Assembly (NCBI GenBank): GCA_002376845.1
Contig: DFOS01000015.1
Span: 62,001 to 126,000 of the forward strand
Reading direction: 5' to 3'
Length of the DNA stretch: 64,000 bases
From: Bdellovibrionaceae bacterium UBA3535
Lineage (GTDB): Bacteria; Bdellovibrionota; Bdellovibrionia; Bdellovibrionales; UBA840
Positions 33,312-41,444 of the stretch are shown here, one piece after another. Each line of letters begins with the position of its first letter. Within the stretch, counting starts at the first letter, position 1. Under the pieces are notes generated by a model, which did not search any database, was not told the DNA's origin, and saw only the letters and a program-made list of their open reading frames with translations. A program made the position numbers and the translations under genes.

Positions 33312-34226
33312 TTATAGTTTTAGCTGCTTTTTTGTATTGGTAAGAATCTCTGCTTTTAGCGCTTGTATACTAGCTTGTTTCAAGTAGCGCCTGCGCATGG
33401 TGAGGTTTACGCTACGAAATGGTATCGGTTTGTTAAAGGTTCTTAATAGCTTTTTTTCTTTCGCAGGTAAACGGATGGCACTAAGCTCAGGCAATAGAGT
33501 ATAACCAAAGTTCTCTTGTACCAAATATCGAAGTGACTCTAGGTTGCCGATTTTTATGTCTAGGCCTAGGGGGCGGTTCGCCTCCAAACGACGTAGATGG
33601 CATAGCTTTATGATTTCATCACGTAGGCAATGTCCTTCTTCCAATAACCACATTTGGTCGGCTTCTAAATCATCAATATGAATTCGCGTTCGTTTGGCCA
33701 AAGGGTGCTTTTCATTTATGTACAAATACATAGCCTCATCATATAGAGCTTCTTGGTAGTAATTTTGTTTGTTCTCCTCCGTTGCCAAGATCGCCAGATC
33801 GATTTGTTCCTTGTCTAAGGCTTGAAGGCAGTTTTCTGTGGTGAGCTCCCAAATGGATAGCTCCACCGCGGGGTATTGACTTCGAAAACTAGCTAAAAAA
33901 TTAGGTACCAAATAGGGAGCAATGGTGGGGATGATTCCCACCTTTAGTTCTCCGCGAATTTCACCTTTTTGCTCATCCACAATTTCTCTTATTCGTTCTA
34001 TGTCATATAGCGCTTGTTTGGCTTGCTTTAAAATGCTCTTGCCCACAAGAGTAGGTGCTACAGGGCTCTTGCTTCGGTCAAAAATGGCTACCCCTAAGTC
34101 CTCCTCGAGATTTTTGATCATTTTGCTAAGCGTGGGCTGAGTCACAAAGCAAGCTTTCGCCGCCCGATGAAAGTTTTGTTCTTTTTCTACAGCTAAGATG
34201 TATTGCAATTGAGTAACGGAAACCAT
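33312..34226 (-). CDS. oxyR: OxyR, peroxide-sensing LysR-family regulator
   Basis: 304 residues. The N-terminal helix-turn-helix (LQYILAVEKEQNFHRAAKAC) is OxyR-like. Both redox cysteines are present in EEGHCLRDEIIKLCHL with eight residues between, as in E. coli Cys199/Cys208. It activates peroxide defence when these cysteines form a disulfide. The ATG at 34226 is chosen because GGGTGG precedes it and the ATG at 34238 overlaps the OxyR box. It is divergent from the peroxiredoxin gene, with the box between them. Confidence 0.94.
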   Translation of the reverse strand: MVSVTQLQYILAVEKEQNFHRAAKACFVTQPTLSKMIKNLEEDLGVAIFDRSKSPVAPTLVGKSILKQAKQALYDIERIREIVDEQKGEIRGELKVGIIPTIAPYLVPNFLASFRSQYPAVELSIWELTTENCLQALDKEQIDLAILATEENKQNYYQEALYDEAMYLYINEKHPLAKRTRIHIDDLEADQMWLLEEGHCLRDEIIKLCHLRRLEANRPLGLDIKIGNLESLRYLVQENFGYTLLPELSAIRLPAKEKKLLRTFNKPIPFRSVNLTMRRRYLKQASIQALKAEILTNTKKQLKL

Positions 34227-34239
34227 AACCCACCCCATG

Positions 34240-34275
34240 ATAGATATTATCTATCATAATATAGAAATATAATAT
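34240..34275. promoter_or_regulatory. OxyR-binding site between oxyR and the peroxiredoxin gene
   Basis: ATAGATATTATCTAT (34240-34254) fits the ATAGnTnnnAnCTAT element at every position and lies in the inverted repeat ATGATAG-N7-CTATCAT. A second ATAG follows after six bases with a weaker CTAT-like partner (ATAT), so the second half of the tandem site is degenerate. Confidence 0.85.
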
Positions 34276-34332
34276 TTTATCAATCATTAAATATGCCCGA
34301 TACTATGAACAGTAACGAAACAAGGAGAGACT

Positions 34333-35061
34333 ATGTTTGAAAATAAAGAAGGACAAAAAGTACCACAGGTTACATTTCAGGTGCGAGAAAATGATGAGTG
34401 GAAAAAATGGAGTTCCGAGGATCTTTTTAAAGGCAAAAAAGTGATTCTATTTGCGCTTCCCGGAGCCTTCACGCCAACCTGCTCCTCCTCGCATTTACCG
34501 AGGTACAATCAGTTGGCCCCGGTATTTAAGCAGAAGGGAATTGATGAAATTATTTGCCTTTCAGTAAATGATACCTTTGTTATGAACGCCTGGGCTGAAG
34601 ATCAGGAATCTGATAATATCCGCCTGCTTCCAGATGGCAATGGAGAGTTTTCAGAGAAAATGGGGCTTTTGGTGGACAAAAACGATTTGGGTTTTGGCAA
34701 GCGTTCATGGCGCTACTCTATGTATGTAGAAGATGGCGTTATTAAAAAGATGTTCATTGAGCCGCTTAAAGATGGTGACCCCTTTGAGGTTTCCGATGCC
34801 GACACCATGTTGGAGTACCTTGATCCGAAGGCAAAAAAGCCCGAAGCGGTGTCCATCATTACCAAACCAGGTTGTCCGCATTGTAAAAAAGCGAAGGAGC
34901 TATTGGATTCTAAGGGCATTGCCTTTGAAGAGATCATTTTGGGCACAGATGCCACAAGTGTAAGTTTATCAGCCATTACGGGCCGCAATACTGTGCCGCA
35001 AGTTTTTATTGCAGGGAAACATATTGGCGGAGCCGAAGATTTAGAAAAGCACCTTAACTAA
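34333..35061 (+). CDS. Hybrid peroxiredoxin-glutaredoxin (Prx5-Grx)
   Basis: 242 residues, two domains. Residues 1-165 form a Prx5-type peroxiredoxin with the peroxidatic Cys in PGAFTPTCSSSHLP; residues 170-242 form a glutaredoxin with CPHC and the glutathione-site TVPQVFI and GGAEDLE. Such hybrids reduce peroxides with glutathione in one chain. Cytoplasmic, no signal peptide. AAGGAG precedes the ATG. Control by OxyR is strongly suggested by the box upstream; a flavin disulfide reductase follows. Confidence 0.96.
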   Translation: MFENKEGQKVPQVTFQVRENDEWKKWSSEDLFKGKKVILFALPGAFTPTCSSSHLPRYNQLAPVFKQKGIDEIICLSVNDTFVMNAWAEDQESDNIRLLPDGNGEFSEKMGLLVDKNDLGFGKRSWRYSMYVEDGVIKKMFIEPLKDGDPFEVSDADTMLEYLDPKAKKPEAVSIITKPGCPHCKKAKELLDSKGIAFEEIILGTDATSVSLSAITGRNTVPQVFIAGKHIGGAEDLEKHLN

Positions 35062-35070
35062 ATAAACGAA

Positions 35071-35099
35071 AGCGCGTATGCTATACGGGCGTACGCGCT
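35071..35099 (+). other. Hairpin between peroxiredoxin and flavin reductase genes
   Basis: AGCGCGTA (35071-35078) and TACGCGCT (35092-35099) make a perfect 8-bp stem. No T run follows, so it is more likely an mRNA-stability or partial attenuation element in an oxidative-stress operon than a terminator. Confidence 0.5.
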
Positions 35100-35119
35100 A
35101 GCTTATAAGGAGTGGATTC

Positions 35120-36538
35120 ATGCGAGAAGTAGATGTTGCAATCATTGGCGCTGGATCGGCAGGCCTAACGGCTCGACGAGAAGTAGAAAAGCATACAAAA
35201 AATTATGTGGTCATTGACGATGGAATTTTGGGTACAACATGCGCGCGCGTTGGCTGTATGCCTTCAAAGGTTTTGATTCAAGTAGCCAACGATTTTCATC
35301 GTCGACACAAATTTGCAGAGCAAGGCATTCAAGGAGCAGAGAACTTAAGTATCGATCGTAAAGCAGTTATGCAACATGTTCGTAAACTCAGAGATCGTTT
35401 TGTTCGAGGTGTAACCTCGGGTATGGAGTCGTGGACAAAGGAGCACTTAATAGCCAAGCGAGCACGCTTTTTGGATGCCAATACCCTGGATTTAGGTGAT
35501 GAAAAAATTAAGGCAAAAAACATTATCATTGCTACCGGTTCCCAACCAATTATTCCCAAGGCATGGCAGCCGTATCAAAAATATTTTATAGATACGGATC
35601 ATTTTTTTGAAATGCAGGAGCTTCCAAGTAAAATAGCGGTGATAGGATTGGGAGTTATAGGCATAGAGCTGGGGCAAGCCTTGCATCGTATCGGGGTTGA
35701 GGTGGTAGGCTTTACCTTGGATAAGGCCATTGGCGGATTGAGTGACCCGGAAATACAAGACTACGTAGCTCACAGTATGGAAGAGGAGTTTCCTATTCAT
35801 TATGGGCCAAGTGAAATTGTTGGGGAAGAAAACGGCAAGCTTTTGGTAAAATCTGGAGACTATATTGAGCAGGTAGATGCCGCCTTTCTGACAATGGGCA
35901 GAAGCCCCTCACTACAAAATTTAAATTTAGCGGCCACCGGGGTAAAACTAAATGATCGGGGCATGCCAGATATTGATAAGAATACTTTTGTTATTCCCGG
36001 CACTAGAATTTTCGTGGCAGGAGATAGTAATGGTGACAGGCCCTTGCTACATGAGGCTGCCGATGAAGGAAGAATTGTAGGCTACAATGCGGTAAGAGAG
36101 GAGTTGCAATGCTTTCGTCGTCGAGAGTTTTTGGCTATCACCTTTTCTGATCCCAATATTGCGATAATTGGAGAGTCCTACAAACAACTTCAAGAAAAAA
36201 ATGTGGACTTTATAAGTGGTAAAGTATCATTTGAGGGACAAGGCCGCGCCATTGTGAAGTTAAAGGAAAAGGGACTATTGCATTTGTACGTAGACAAAAA
36301 AAGCGGTGAGCTATTGGGAGCTGAACTGTTTGCCCCAGACGGGGAGCATATGGCGCATTTGCTTGCTTGGGCCATGAACTTAAAGCTCAATGTACATGAG
36401 CTGCTTTCACTGCCGTATTATCATCCTGTGGTTGAGGAAGGCCTTAGAACGGCAATTCGTGATGCTGCCAAAAAAGTGGATAAGGAGCACTCGCCCTTGG
36501 AAATTCTAAGGTGCAACGATCCTCCTGTAGGAAAATAA
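35120..36538 (+). CDS. FAD-dependent disulfide oxidoreductase, dihydrolipoyl dehydrogenase-like
   Basis: 472 residues, full-length class I disulfide reductase. FAD motif GAGSAGLTA, redox pair in TTCARVGCMPSK, NAD(P) motif GLGVIGIELGQ, second FAD site FVAGDSN, and C-terminal active-site YYHPVVEEGL. The sequence is closest in style to dihydrolipoyl dehydrogenase and mercuric-reductase types, yet no 2-oxoacid dehydrogenase genes are nearby. Given OxyR and the hybrid peroxiredoxin upstream, a role in recycling a thiol reductant is likely. AAGGAG precedes the ATG. Confidence 0.88.
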   Translation: MREVDVAIIGAGSAGLTARREVEKHTKNYVVIDDGILGTTCARVGCMPSKVLIQVANDFHRRHKFAEQGIQGAENLSIDRKAVMQHVRKLRDRFVRGVTSGMESWTKEHLIAKRARFLDANTLDLGDEKIKAKNIIIATGSQPIIPKAWQPYQKYFIDTDHFFEMQELPSKIAVIGLGVIGIELGQALHRIGVEVVGFTLDKAIGGLSDPEIQDYVAHSMEEEFPIHYGPSEIVGEENGKLLVKSGDYIEQVDAAFLTMGRSPSLQNLNLAATGVKLNDRGMPDIDKNTFVIPGTRIFVAGDSNGDRPLLHEAADEGRIVGYNAVREELQCFRRREFLAITFSDPNIAIIGESYKQLQEKNVDFISGKVSFEGQGRAIVKLKEKGLLHLYVDKKSGELLGAELFAPDGEHMAHLLAWAMNLKLNVHELLSLPYYHPVVEEGLRTAIRDAAKKVDKEHSPLEILRCNDPPVGK

Positions 36539-36542
36539 GAAT

Positions 36543-36968
36543 ATGAAAAAAATTGAATTCATTCCTTATCAGCAAACCATTCCGTTAAGACATCAAATCT
36601 TACGACCTCACCAGAGTATAGATGAATGCATTTATCCAGGTGATAAAGATCCATCTAGTGTGCATCTTGGTGCTTATTCTGCTAAGGACTTGGTTGGTAT
36701 CGTATCTCTGTATAGGGAAGACAAATTGGCATGTGGCTGGCGACTACGTGGTATGGCAACAGCTGAAAGTGTTCGAGGTCAAGGCTACGGAAAGGATTTG
36801 GTAGAAGCGTGCATAGACTTTGTTAGCAAAGAGGAGGTAAGAGGAATTTGGTGCAATGCGCGCACACCCGCTTGCGCCTTTTATGAAAAACTAGGTTTTA
36901 GCAAACACGGAGCTGAGTTTGAAATTCAAGGAATCGGCCCGCATTATATCATGACTTATAGAGAATAA
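36543..36968 (+). CDS. GNAT-family N-acetyltransferase
   Basis: 141 residues. The acetyl-CoA loop is visible as RGQGYGKDLVEACIDF and the final strand region as NARTPACAFYEKLGF. Substrate unknown. It starts four bases after the disulfide reductase's stop, so it is probably the last gene of the OxyR-controlled operon. Confidence 0.88.
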   Translation: MKKIEFIPYQQTIPLRHQILRPHQSIDECIYPGDKDPSSVHLGAYSAKDLVGIVSLYREDKLACGWRLRGMATAESVRGQGYGKDLVEACIDFVSKEEVRGIWCNARTPACAFYEKLGFSKHGAEFEIQGIGPHYIMTYRE

Positions 36969-36972
36969 GCGC

Positions 36973-38646
36973 TTAGCTACCAAATAGACCACGGCATTGC
37001 TTTGGCGATTGCCAGCGGCTTTCATATATTCCTTTTAAAAAACTGATAAAGTTATCTCGATAGCCCGAAACCACTTTGGGTTGATCGTGATGCACAAACA
37101 TCTTTCCAGTTCGAAACTTAGGGATCTTAGGGTCCACCAACTTAGAATTCGTTTTATTAGGATTGCCGTGTCGAGCATAACGATAAACATAGCGGCGCAT
37201 ACGGCGAGAAAACTGGTGCTCATTGTAAATATGTTTGGCTATACGAAAAAGAGCATTGACGGGTAATAGAATATCATATGGTTTCCACTCAAATGTAAGC
37301 GGCATCAAAAAATGATGGCGGTTAAAAATATAAAATAGTTCGAGGGCGTGACCAGCTTCAAACATCCCCGCTTTTTTGTCGTAAAGACTTAGGTAAGTGC
37401 TGCCAGGTTTATGCAATTCCATATATTCTGCCATCATTCTAGCTGGCGCATGAAACATGAGATCCCCGAGAATATGTTTCAGGGATTGTTTGTTCTTAGG
37501 GTAATTGTGCTTCTCATAATATTTTGTAATCTTTTCGGTTAATAGAGGGTCTCTCACAAAACGTTCTAAGTAATCATGAAATTCTTCAGGGCTCATTTCC
37601 TTGGGCACATCTGTCATAAATGCATGGGACAAGAGCTCCATTTCTCCGCTATTGGTATTGATAAATGCATCAACATTACGATTGTGTTCGCCGCGCTGGA
37701 TACTTTCTAGTACACCATGTTTTAAAACATGGCCATCAATGGTGGGGCCATAGGTGAGCATGACCTCAGGTTTGGGACCATCTACTTTCAAAGGAAATTG
37801 CCGTACAAATTCTTCAGCAGGAATCTCACGCAAACGTTGAAGACTTTTACTGGAAGCTCTTACCTTTAGTTTTTTTCGTATGTAGTCGGCTTGTTTGTAG
37901 CGTTCTTCTAAAGGCTCTTCTAGATCTGGTCCACTCAAAATCATGGCTCGTTGAAATAGATTTTTTGTAAGCTTACTTGCTACCATAACTCGTGCCGTTG
38001 CGCCGCCGGCCGACTCACCTTTGATGGTGATGTTGTTGGGGTTCCCGCCAAAGGCGGCAATATTTTTCTTTACCCATTCGAGAGCTTTAATTGTATCGAG
38101 GATGCCATAGTTACCGGTTGTGCCACTTTCTTTTAATAAATCGGGATGCGAGAAAAATCCCATGGCCCCAAGGCGATAGTTGTGGGAAACAAAGATGGCT
38201 TTTCCTTCATTTACTAGGCGGGTAGGATTATAAAGATCCATGCTACCAATTTTTTGATTTCCAGATCCAAAAACGTAGGCGCCGCCATGAATCCAAAATA
38301 TCACGGGTAATTGTTTGCTGTGATCTCGGTTTTTGGGAACGTATACATTTAGATACAAACAGTCTTCGGAGCCAATAATTCTACCCGTATCCATACCGTT
38401 AGCACCGGGCAGTCGCTGCAAGCTTTCACTGCCGTAGGTATCGGCCTTATAAATTTCTGTAAAAGGCTCGGGGTCTTGTGGCGGCCGCCAACGTAAATCT
38501 CCAATAGGTGCTTTGGCATAGGGTATTCCAAGGTAAACGGTATGGGAGCCTTTATCCACCCCTTCGATTCCTCCCTGTAGGGTTTCCACCACTGGTAGGG
38601 CCAGAGCTTTGGCGCCAATGAAAAAAATAAGCCAAATTATGTGCAT
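36973..38646 (-). CDS. Secreted type-B carboxylesterase
   Basis: 557 residues from the ATG at 38646, which follows AGGGGAA; signal peptide MHIIWLIFFIGAKALA. Type-B features in order: GIPYAKAPIGDLRW, SEDCLYLNVYVP, the oxyanion HGGAYVFGSG, nucleophile GESAGG (Ser212), acid NSGEMELL and His in GHALELFYIF. These hydrolyse carboxylic esters outside the cytoplasm. Transcribed convergently with the acetyltransferase gene, whose stop lies four bases away. Confidence 0.93.
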   Translation of the reverse strand: MHIIWLIFFIGAKALALPVVETLQGGIEGVDKGSHTVYLGIPYAKAPIGDLRWRPPQDPEPFTEIYKADTYGSESLQRLPGANGMDTGRIIGSEDCLYLNVYVPKNRDHSKQLPVIFWIHGGAYVFGSGNQKIGSMDLYNPTRLVNEGKAIFVSHNYRLGAMGFFSHPDLLKESGTTGNYGILDTIKALEWVKKNIAAFGGNPNNITIKGESAGGATARVMVASKLTKNLFQRAMILSGPDLEEPLEERYKQADYIRKKLKVRASSKSLQRLREIPAEEFVRQFPLKVDGPKPEVMLTYGPTIDGHVLKHGVLESIQRGEHNRNVDAFINTNSGEMELLSHAFMTDVPKEMSPEEFHDYLERFVRDPLLTEKITKYYEKHNYPKNKQSLKHILGDLMFHAPARMMAEYMELHKPGSTYLSLYDKKAGMFEAGHALELFYIFNRHHFLMPLTFEWKPYDILLPVNALFRIAKHIYNEHQFSRRMRRYVYRYARHGNPNKTNSKLVDPKIPKFRTGKMFVHHDQPKVVSGYRDNFISFLKGIYESRWQSPKQCRGLFGS

Positions 38647-38848
38647 GAAGATTCCCCTTTGTGAGACCAATATAATTTTAAATGATGGATAAGTGTTAGC
38701 CTTAAAAGGGGGATTACAAAGATTCCAGGGGGCTTAAAAAAAATACCTAAATGGCCTTTATTTTAGCTCTCAGCTTGGATCTAACACGCTAAGCCTTTGC
38801 CAAGGAGCTCATAATTGCTAGTATTTCAGCATCTCAGGGGGGATAAAG

Positions 38849-40201
38849 ATGAAATGGATCATTTGTTTTTTGTTAGCTTTTTCAGGTTCGCTAGCAGCCG
38901 ACACTCTTGCCTATGCTCCGCCAGATTTTGAGAAAGATGGCAAGACTTACCGCTTTGTTGATTTTGAAAAGGCCTACTACAGTTTGGATGTGAATTACTC
39001 TGGGCGTAGTGTGCTAGTAAATTCACAGGTGCATTTTACCTTAGCCAAAGATGGTTATGTGATCTTCGATTCTGTTCCCAACTTATTTGATGTTTATCTC
39101 AACGGTAAGCAAGTAGAAATTGGGGACCTTTATTTGCCAGAGACCTATTCGCCGGCGCGCTATATCCAACAAAAACTCAAGGCCGGAAGCTATGTGATGA
39201 TTAGCAAAAATTATATTAACGACTACGTAACCTACGAAGATCGCCGTGTGCGTATGGCCTTTTGGATGTCGGATTTGCGAGATCGAAATTTCTTAGAGCA
39301 ATATATGCCTTCGAATTTTGACTACGATCAATATCAAATGGACTTTCATGTTTCGATTCAAGAAACCGATCGCCCGCATGTTCTGATGCACAATTGTGCT
39401 GCGATAGAAGAAACAAAGTTTTCCATGCAACTGGAGTGCCCTAGCCATTACAATTCCTCTTCATTATTTTTCCATCTCTTTGAGGAAGGACGGTTTGTGG
39501 AAAAATTGGGCTCCTATCCATCCATCGATGGAAGAAGCATTCCCTATCGAGTCTATGGAGAAACAGCGGATCGGCTTTTTCCTAGAATTGATGGCTTATT
39601 GAAAGAGTTAGAGGGCGACTACGGTGCTTGGCCCTATGACAGTTTATTGGTTTATGCCAATACCTCCAGTGGTGGAATGGAGTATGCGGCCGCAACATCT
39701 ACGGGGGCAAGGGCTCTAGGACATGAACTTCACCATGCTTACTTTGCTAGATCTGCACATCCTGCTGGGGGCAATGCCGGCTGGGTAGATGAGGCATTAG
39801 CTTCATGGCGAGATGGTGGGTACAAAGTAAAAACCTCTTTGGGACCATGGCATGAAACCGAGATGGCTTCTCATTCTCCTTATACTCGAGTTACGGATAT
39901 GAAGGCCTATACGCAAGGGGCACAAATTATCGCTCATATCGATTATTTGGTTCAAGACGTGGGAGGCTTGAAAGATTTTTTAAAACACTTCCATGCTATT
40001 AGTGCTTACTTGCCTTTTGATACCGAGTCCTTCAAATTGGCGCTGGAGCAGTATTATGAAATGGATTTTGCCCAGCTGTTTGATACCTATGTATATGGCA
40101 AAAGAATTTTAGAGAGCGAGCCTAACTTGCAGCCGATGCATTTGCCTGAGCAAAAAGGCATGCATGATTTTACAGAAGAAGAATTGTACGAAATTCTTTA
40201 A
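38849..40201 (+). CDS. Secreted M1-like (gluzincin) zinc aminopeptidase-like protein
   Basis: 450 residues with a signal peptide (MKWIICFLLAFSGSLAA). The zinc site is an exact HEXXH-X18-E: His292, Glu293, His296 and Glu315 in GHELHHAYF and WVDEALASW. SGGMEYAAA (274-282) takes the place of the GxMEN motif of M1 aminopeptidases, with Tyr for Asn. It is shorter than typical M1 enzymes (800-900) and seems to have only an N-terminal beta domain plus the catalytic domain. GGGGGG precedes the ATG. Followed by a strong terminator. Confidence 0.8.
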   Translation: MKWIICFLLAFSGSLAADTLAYAPPDFEKDGKTYRFVDFEKAYYSLDVNYSGRSVLVNSQVHFTLAKDGYVIFDSVPNLFDVYLNGKQVEIGDLYLPETYSPARYIQQKLKAGSYVMISKNYINDYVTYEDRRVRMAFWMSDLRDRNFLEQYMPSNFDYDQYQMDFHVSIQETDRPHVLMHNCAAIEETKFSMQLECPSHYNSSSLFFHLFEEGRFVEKLGSYPSIDGRSIPYRVYGETADRLFPRIDGLLKELEGDYGAWPYDSLLVYANTSSGGMEYAAATSTGARALGHELHHAYFARSAHPAGGNAGWVDEALASWRDGGYKVKTSLGPWHETEMASHSPYTRVTDMKAYTQGAQIIAHIDYLVQDVGGLKDFLKHFHAISAYLPFDTESFKLALEQYYEMDFAQLFDTYVYGKRILESEPNLQPMHLPEQKGMHDFTEEELYEIL

Positions 40202-40205
40202 GCTC

Positions 40206-40236
40206 AAAGGGCCGTATTCAGCGGCCCTTTTATTTT
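40206..40236. terminator. Bidirectional terminator between the M1-like protease and nnrD
   Basis: AAAGGGCCG (40206-40214) pairs with CGGCCCTTT (40222-40230), followed by TATTTTT on the plus strand and an A run on the other. It serves the two convergent genes and overlaps the stop of nnrD. Confidence 0.9.
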
Positions 40237-41021
40237 TCGATATCTTTAAGGCAGTGAGCAATTTGCTTTACTAGAGAGTCTGCGCTTAAACTGGCCTGAC
40301 TTTTGTCTTTCGACCACTGAGTGGCTAGATAACCATGGAAATCAACTCCAGCAAGAATTTGCTCGTAAAAGTTCTGCGGCTTTTGTGCTAATAATGCCAC
40401 TAGGATTCCAGCCAGTACATCTCCGCTACCAGCAGTGGCCAGCCCTGGATTGCCTGTGGAGATTTTATCTAGTTGATTGTGACTATAAAAATAATTGGTA
40501 GCTCCCTTCAACAAGACAGAGCAATTCCACTTTGTTGCCGTATCCTTTGCAAATTGATCTGGCGACTTTTTTACTTTCGAACTATCGCAATGCCAAAGCC
40601 GGGCCATTTCTCCCTCATGGGGAGTCAGCAGACAGTTTTCGTGTAAGCTTAGCGAGTTTTTCGATAAAAAGTCCAAAGCGCCTGCATCGAGAATCAATGG
40701 TTTGTTTTGCGCCACTAACTTTCCTATGTATTCCGCTGCAATTTCTTCTGCAGGTATGCCAGGTCCAATTAAAAACGCACTACAATCTTGCAAATTTGCT
40801 AATCCACCTTTGATGGCATCTGGGCAGGCAGAAAAGTAATCCGGTACGGGACTAAAGCTGTCGTGATATACATAACCCACTCCCATAGCATAGGCAGCAC
40901 GAGTTGCTAGAATGGCAGCGCCTGGCATATTGCTGCTACCTGCAACAATAAGGGCACGTCCAAAATGGCTTTTGTTGCTGTCACTTGTTCTTGCTATAAA
41001 ATTATTCTGTGTGATTCGCAT
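40230..41021 (-). CDS. nnrD: ADP/ATP-dependent NAD(P)H-hydrate dehydratase
   Basis: 263 residues, the length of the dehydratase domain alone. Motifs: GRALIVAGSSNMPGAAILA near the start, LLTPHEGEMARL, and NPGLATAGSGDVLAGIL with the catalytic Asp in GSGD. It repairs damaged NAD(P)H hydrates in the cytoplasm. In many bacteria it is fused to the epimerase NnrE; here it is separate and no epimerase is in the window. Its first 20 bases overlap the thioesterase gene, implying coupled translation. Confidence 0.93.
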   Translation of the reverse strand: MRITQNNFIARTSDSNKSHFGRALIVAGSSNMPGAAILATRAAYAMGVGYVYHDSFSPVPDYFSACPDAIKGGLANLQDCSAFLIGPGIPAEEIAAEYIGKLVAQNKPLILDAGALDFLSKNSLSLHENCLLTPHEGEMARLWHCDSSKVKKSPDQFAKDTATKWNCSVLLKGATNYFYSHNQLDKISTGNPGLATAGSGDVLAGILVALLAQKPQNFYEQILAGVDFHGYLATQWSKDKSQASLSADSLVKQIAHCLKDIEK

Positions 41022-41403
41022 GCTCTTCTATGGGCTTAGGTTTTCTGTCGTCGGTAACGGATACAAAAGTGAATGTGCCTTCGGTAACTTTTGTTCGACC
41101 TTTTTCGTATTGCCGAGAAGCCCAGGCCTCGATATGCACCTTAATGGAAGTGCGCCCCGTACCAAGAATTTTTGTATAGCAACATAGGGTATCACCAACA
41201 AAGACTGGCTTGTGAAAACTCATAGAATCGACTGCAACGGTAACCGTGCGGCCTTGAGTGATTTTTTTTGCTGCCAGTGAGCCCGCGATATCCATTTGTG
41301 ACATTACCCAGCCGCCAAAAATATCTCCAGCAGGATTGGTGTCTGCTGGCATGGCCAGTGTACGAATGGTCAATTCACCTTGAGGTTGCAAATTTTCGTC
41401 CAT
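41002..41403 (-). CDS. Acyl-CoA thioesterase, YciA-like hotdog protein
   Basis: 133 residues, one hotdog domain. Typical stretches: MPADTNPAGDIFGGWVMSQMD, with the catalytic Asp in GDIFGGW, and KPVFVGDTLCCYTKI. YciA-like enzymes cleave acyl-CoA in the cytoplasm. TAGGAGG precedes the ATG. It forms a two-gene operon with nnrD. Confidence 0.93.
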   Translation of the reverse strand: MDENLQPQGELTIRTLAMPADTNPAGDIFGGWVMSQMDIAGSLAAKKITQGRTVTVAVDSMSFHKPVFVGDTLCCYTKILGTGRTSIKVHIEAWASRQYEKGRTKVTEGTFTFVSVTDDRKPKPIEEHANHTE

Positions 41404-41444
41404 ATTTTACCTCCTAGCTGCAATTTACTGGCACTTTTACTAAA

